The notes beneath the pieces were generated by a model that worked only from the letters and a program-made list of their open reading frames with translations, was not told the origin of the DNA and ran no database searches. The position numbers were made by a program, and so were the translations under genes. A stretch of 6,049 nucleotides of DNA from Spirochaetaceae bacterium (GTDB taxonomy: Bacteria; Spirochaetota; Spirochaetia; Treponematales; Breznakiellaceae), in the NCBI GenBank assembly GCA_031258625.1, contig JAIRMO010000077.1, forward strand, positions 1 to 6,049, written 5' to 3'. Each line of letters starts with the position of its first letter. Within the stretch, counting starts at the first letter, position 1. Positions 5,885 through 6,049 of this stretch are shown one piece after another.

Positions 5885-5914
5885 TTGACAGACAAAAAAC
5901 AATCACGGTATACT
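5885..5914 (+). promoter_or_regulatory. Near-consensus sigma-70 promoter with no obvious gene
   Basis: TTGACA (5885-5890, 6/6) and TATACT (5909-5914, 5/6) are separated by 18 bp. Transcription would start around 5921, inside the left arm of the following palindrome, and run off the window end without an evident coding frame. It may drive a small RNA, or a gene beyond 6049. Confidence 0.6.
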
Positions 5915-5960
5915 AAGGAAGCACTGATTTATTCAATCGAGAATAAATCAGCGCTCCTTT
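5915..5960. repeat. 46-bp palindrome resembling two fused insertion-sequence ends
   Basis: AAGGAAGCACTGATTTATTC (5915-5934) and GAATAAATCAGCGCTCCTTT (5941-5960) are reverse complements with three differences, separated by AATCGA. As RNA the stem has one G-U pair and two A-C mismatches. The inner 11 bp are perfect. The arms look like IS terminal inverted repeats that begin GGAAGC, with all internal sequence lost, but I cannot assign a family. No clear target-site duplication is visible. Confidence 0.5.
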
Positions 5961-5977
5961 AATGTGGTTTTTTCGCA

Positions 5978-5994
5978 GTTTTTCGTAGAAAAAC
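5978..5994. repeat. AT-rich hairpin GTTTTTC-GTA-GAAAAAC
   Basis: GTTTTTC (5978-5984) and GAAAAAC (5988-5994) form a perfect 7-bp stem over GTA. Flanking T- and A-rich tracts (from 5968 and to 6000) could extend it imperfectly. It lies between the two larger palindromes, and no function can be assigned. Confidence 0.45.
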
Positions 5995-6005
5995 GAGAAA
6001 AATAA

Positions 6006-6048
6006 TAGGGCAACGATGGTTAGCGTCAAGTTAATCAGCGTTGCCCTA
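6006..6048. repeat. 43-bp hairpin at the window end, TAGGGCAACG arms
   Basis: TAGGGCAACG (6006-6015) and CGTTGCCCTA (6039-6048) are perfect 10-bp arms. Inside, after an A-G mismatch, TGGTTAG (6017-6023) pairs with TTAATCA (6031-6037) using two G-U pairs, leaving a seven-base loop. The right arm read inward (AGGGCAACGCTGATT) shares CGCTGATT with the palindrome at 5915-5960, so both may be related mobile-element ends. It could also be an RNA hairpin of the transcript from 5921, but no T-run follows within the window. Confidence 0.5.
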
Positions 6049-6049
6049 A

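Noticed and set aside
5653..5906. Two overlapping minus-strand frames of 72-80 codons
   Set aside because: They cross the hairpin repeat at 5759-5802, their central residues are simply the translated repeat, and neither has a family match or good ribosome binding site.
6006..6048. Integron attC site
   Set aside because: The arms do not fit the RYYYAAC/GTTRRRY core sites in the required arrangement, and no integrase or cassette gene is visible.

Overview
The window looks like accessory or lineage-specific chromosome from a moderately GC-rich spirochaete-like bacterium. I suspect a gut Treponema, because a lone PtsN-type PTS IIA protein, a sigma-54-type promoter and IS66/IS1182 debris would fit. 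This assignment is a guess from gene style, not a match I could run.

Layout: (1) Positions 1-1085 are an insertion-sequence graveyard. They hold the last 18 codons of an IS66-type transposase, followed by a 5'-truncated, frameshifted and internally deleted IS1182-type transposase whose three DDE residues survive in three different reading frames. (2) Positions 1086-3603 on the minus strand are a two-gene operon. A 679-residue protein carries a C-terminal pRiA4b ORF-3 (IS1096 TnpR-like) domain behind a long unrecognised N-terminal part. A PtsN-like IIA protein follows, with its ribosome binding site overlapping the upstream stop codon. (3) Positions 3604-3955 are a divergent control region with direct and inverted TGTATCAT repeats, a perfect 23-bp AT-rich palindrome, and an excellent sigma-54 (-24/-12) promoter aimed at the next gene. 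(4) Positions 3956-4414 encode a small heat-shock protein (Hsp20/alpha-crystallin family), followed by a strong intrinsic terminator. (5) Positions 4510-5448 on the minus strand encode a LysR-family regulator, convergent with the heat-shock gene. (6) Positions 5449-6049 contain no convincing protein gene but are dense in structure: a predicted LysR promoter with a long hairpin-filled leader, a hairpin motif repeated 277 bp away, a near-consensus sigma-70 promoter, and two small palindromes resembling fused insertion-sequence ends.

How it may work together: the heat-shock gene appears to be controlled by sigma-54 and an unknown enhancer-binding activator rather than by a classical heat-shock promoter, and the upstream dyads are candidate activator sites. 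The PtsN-like protein is probably a phosphorylation-dependent regulator, since no EIIB or EIIC gene lies beside it. The large protein's role is unknown. The most unusual parts are the sigma-54/dyad control region, the composite 679-residue protein coupled to a PTS regulator, and the structured non-coding block upstream of the LysR gene.
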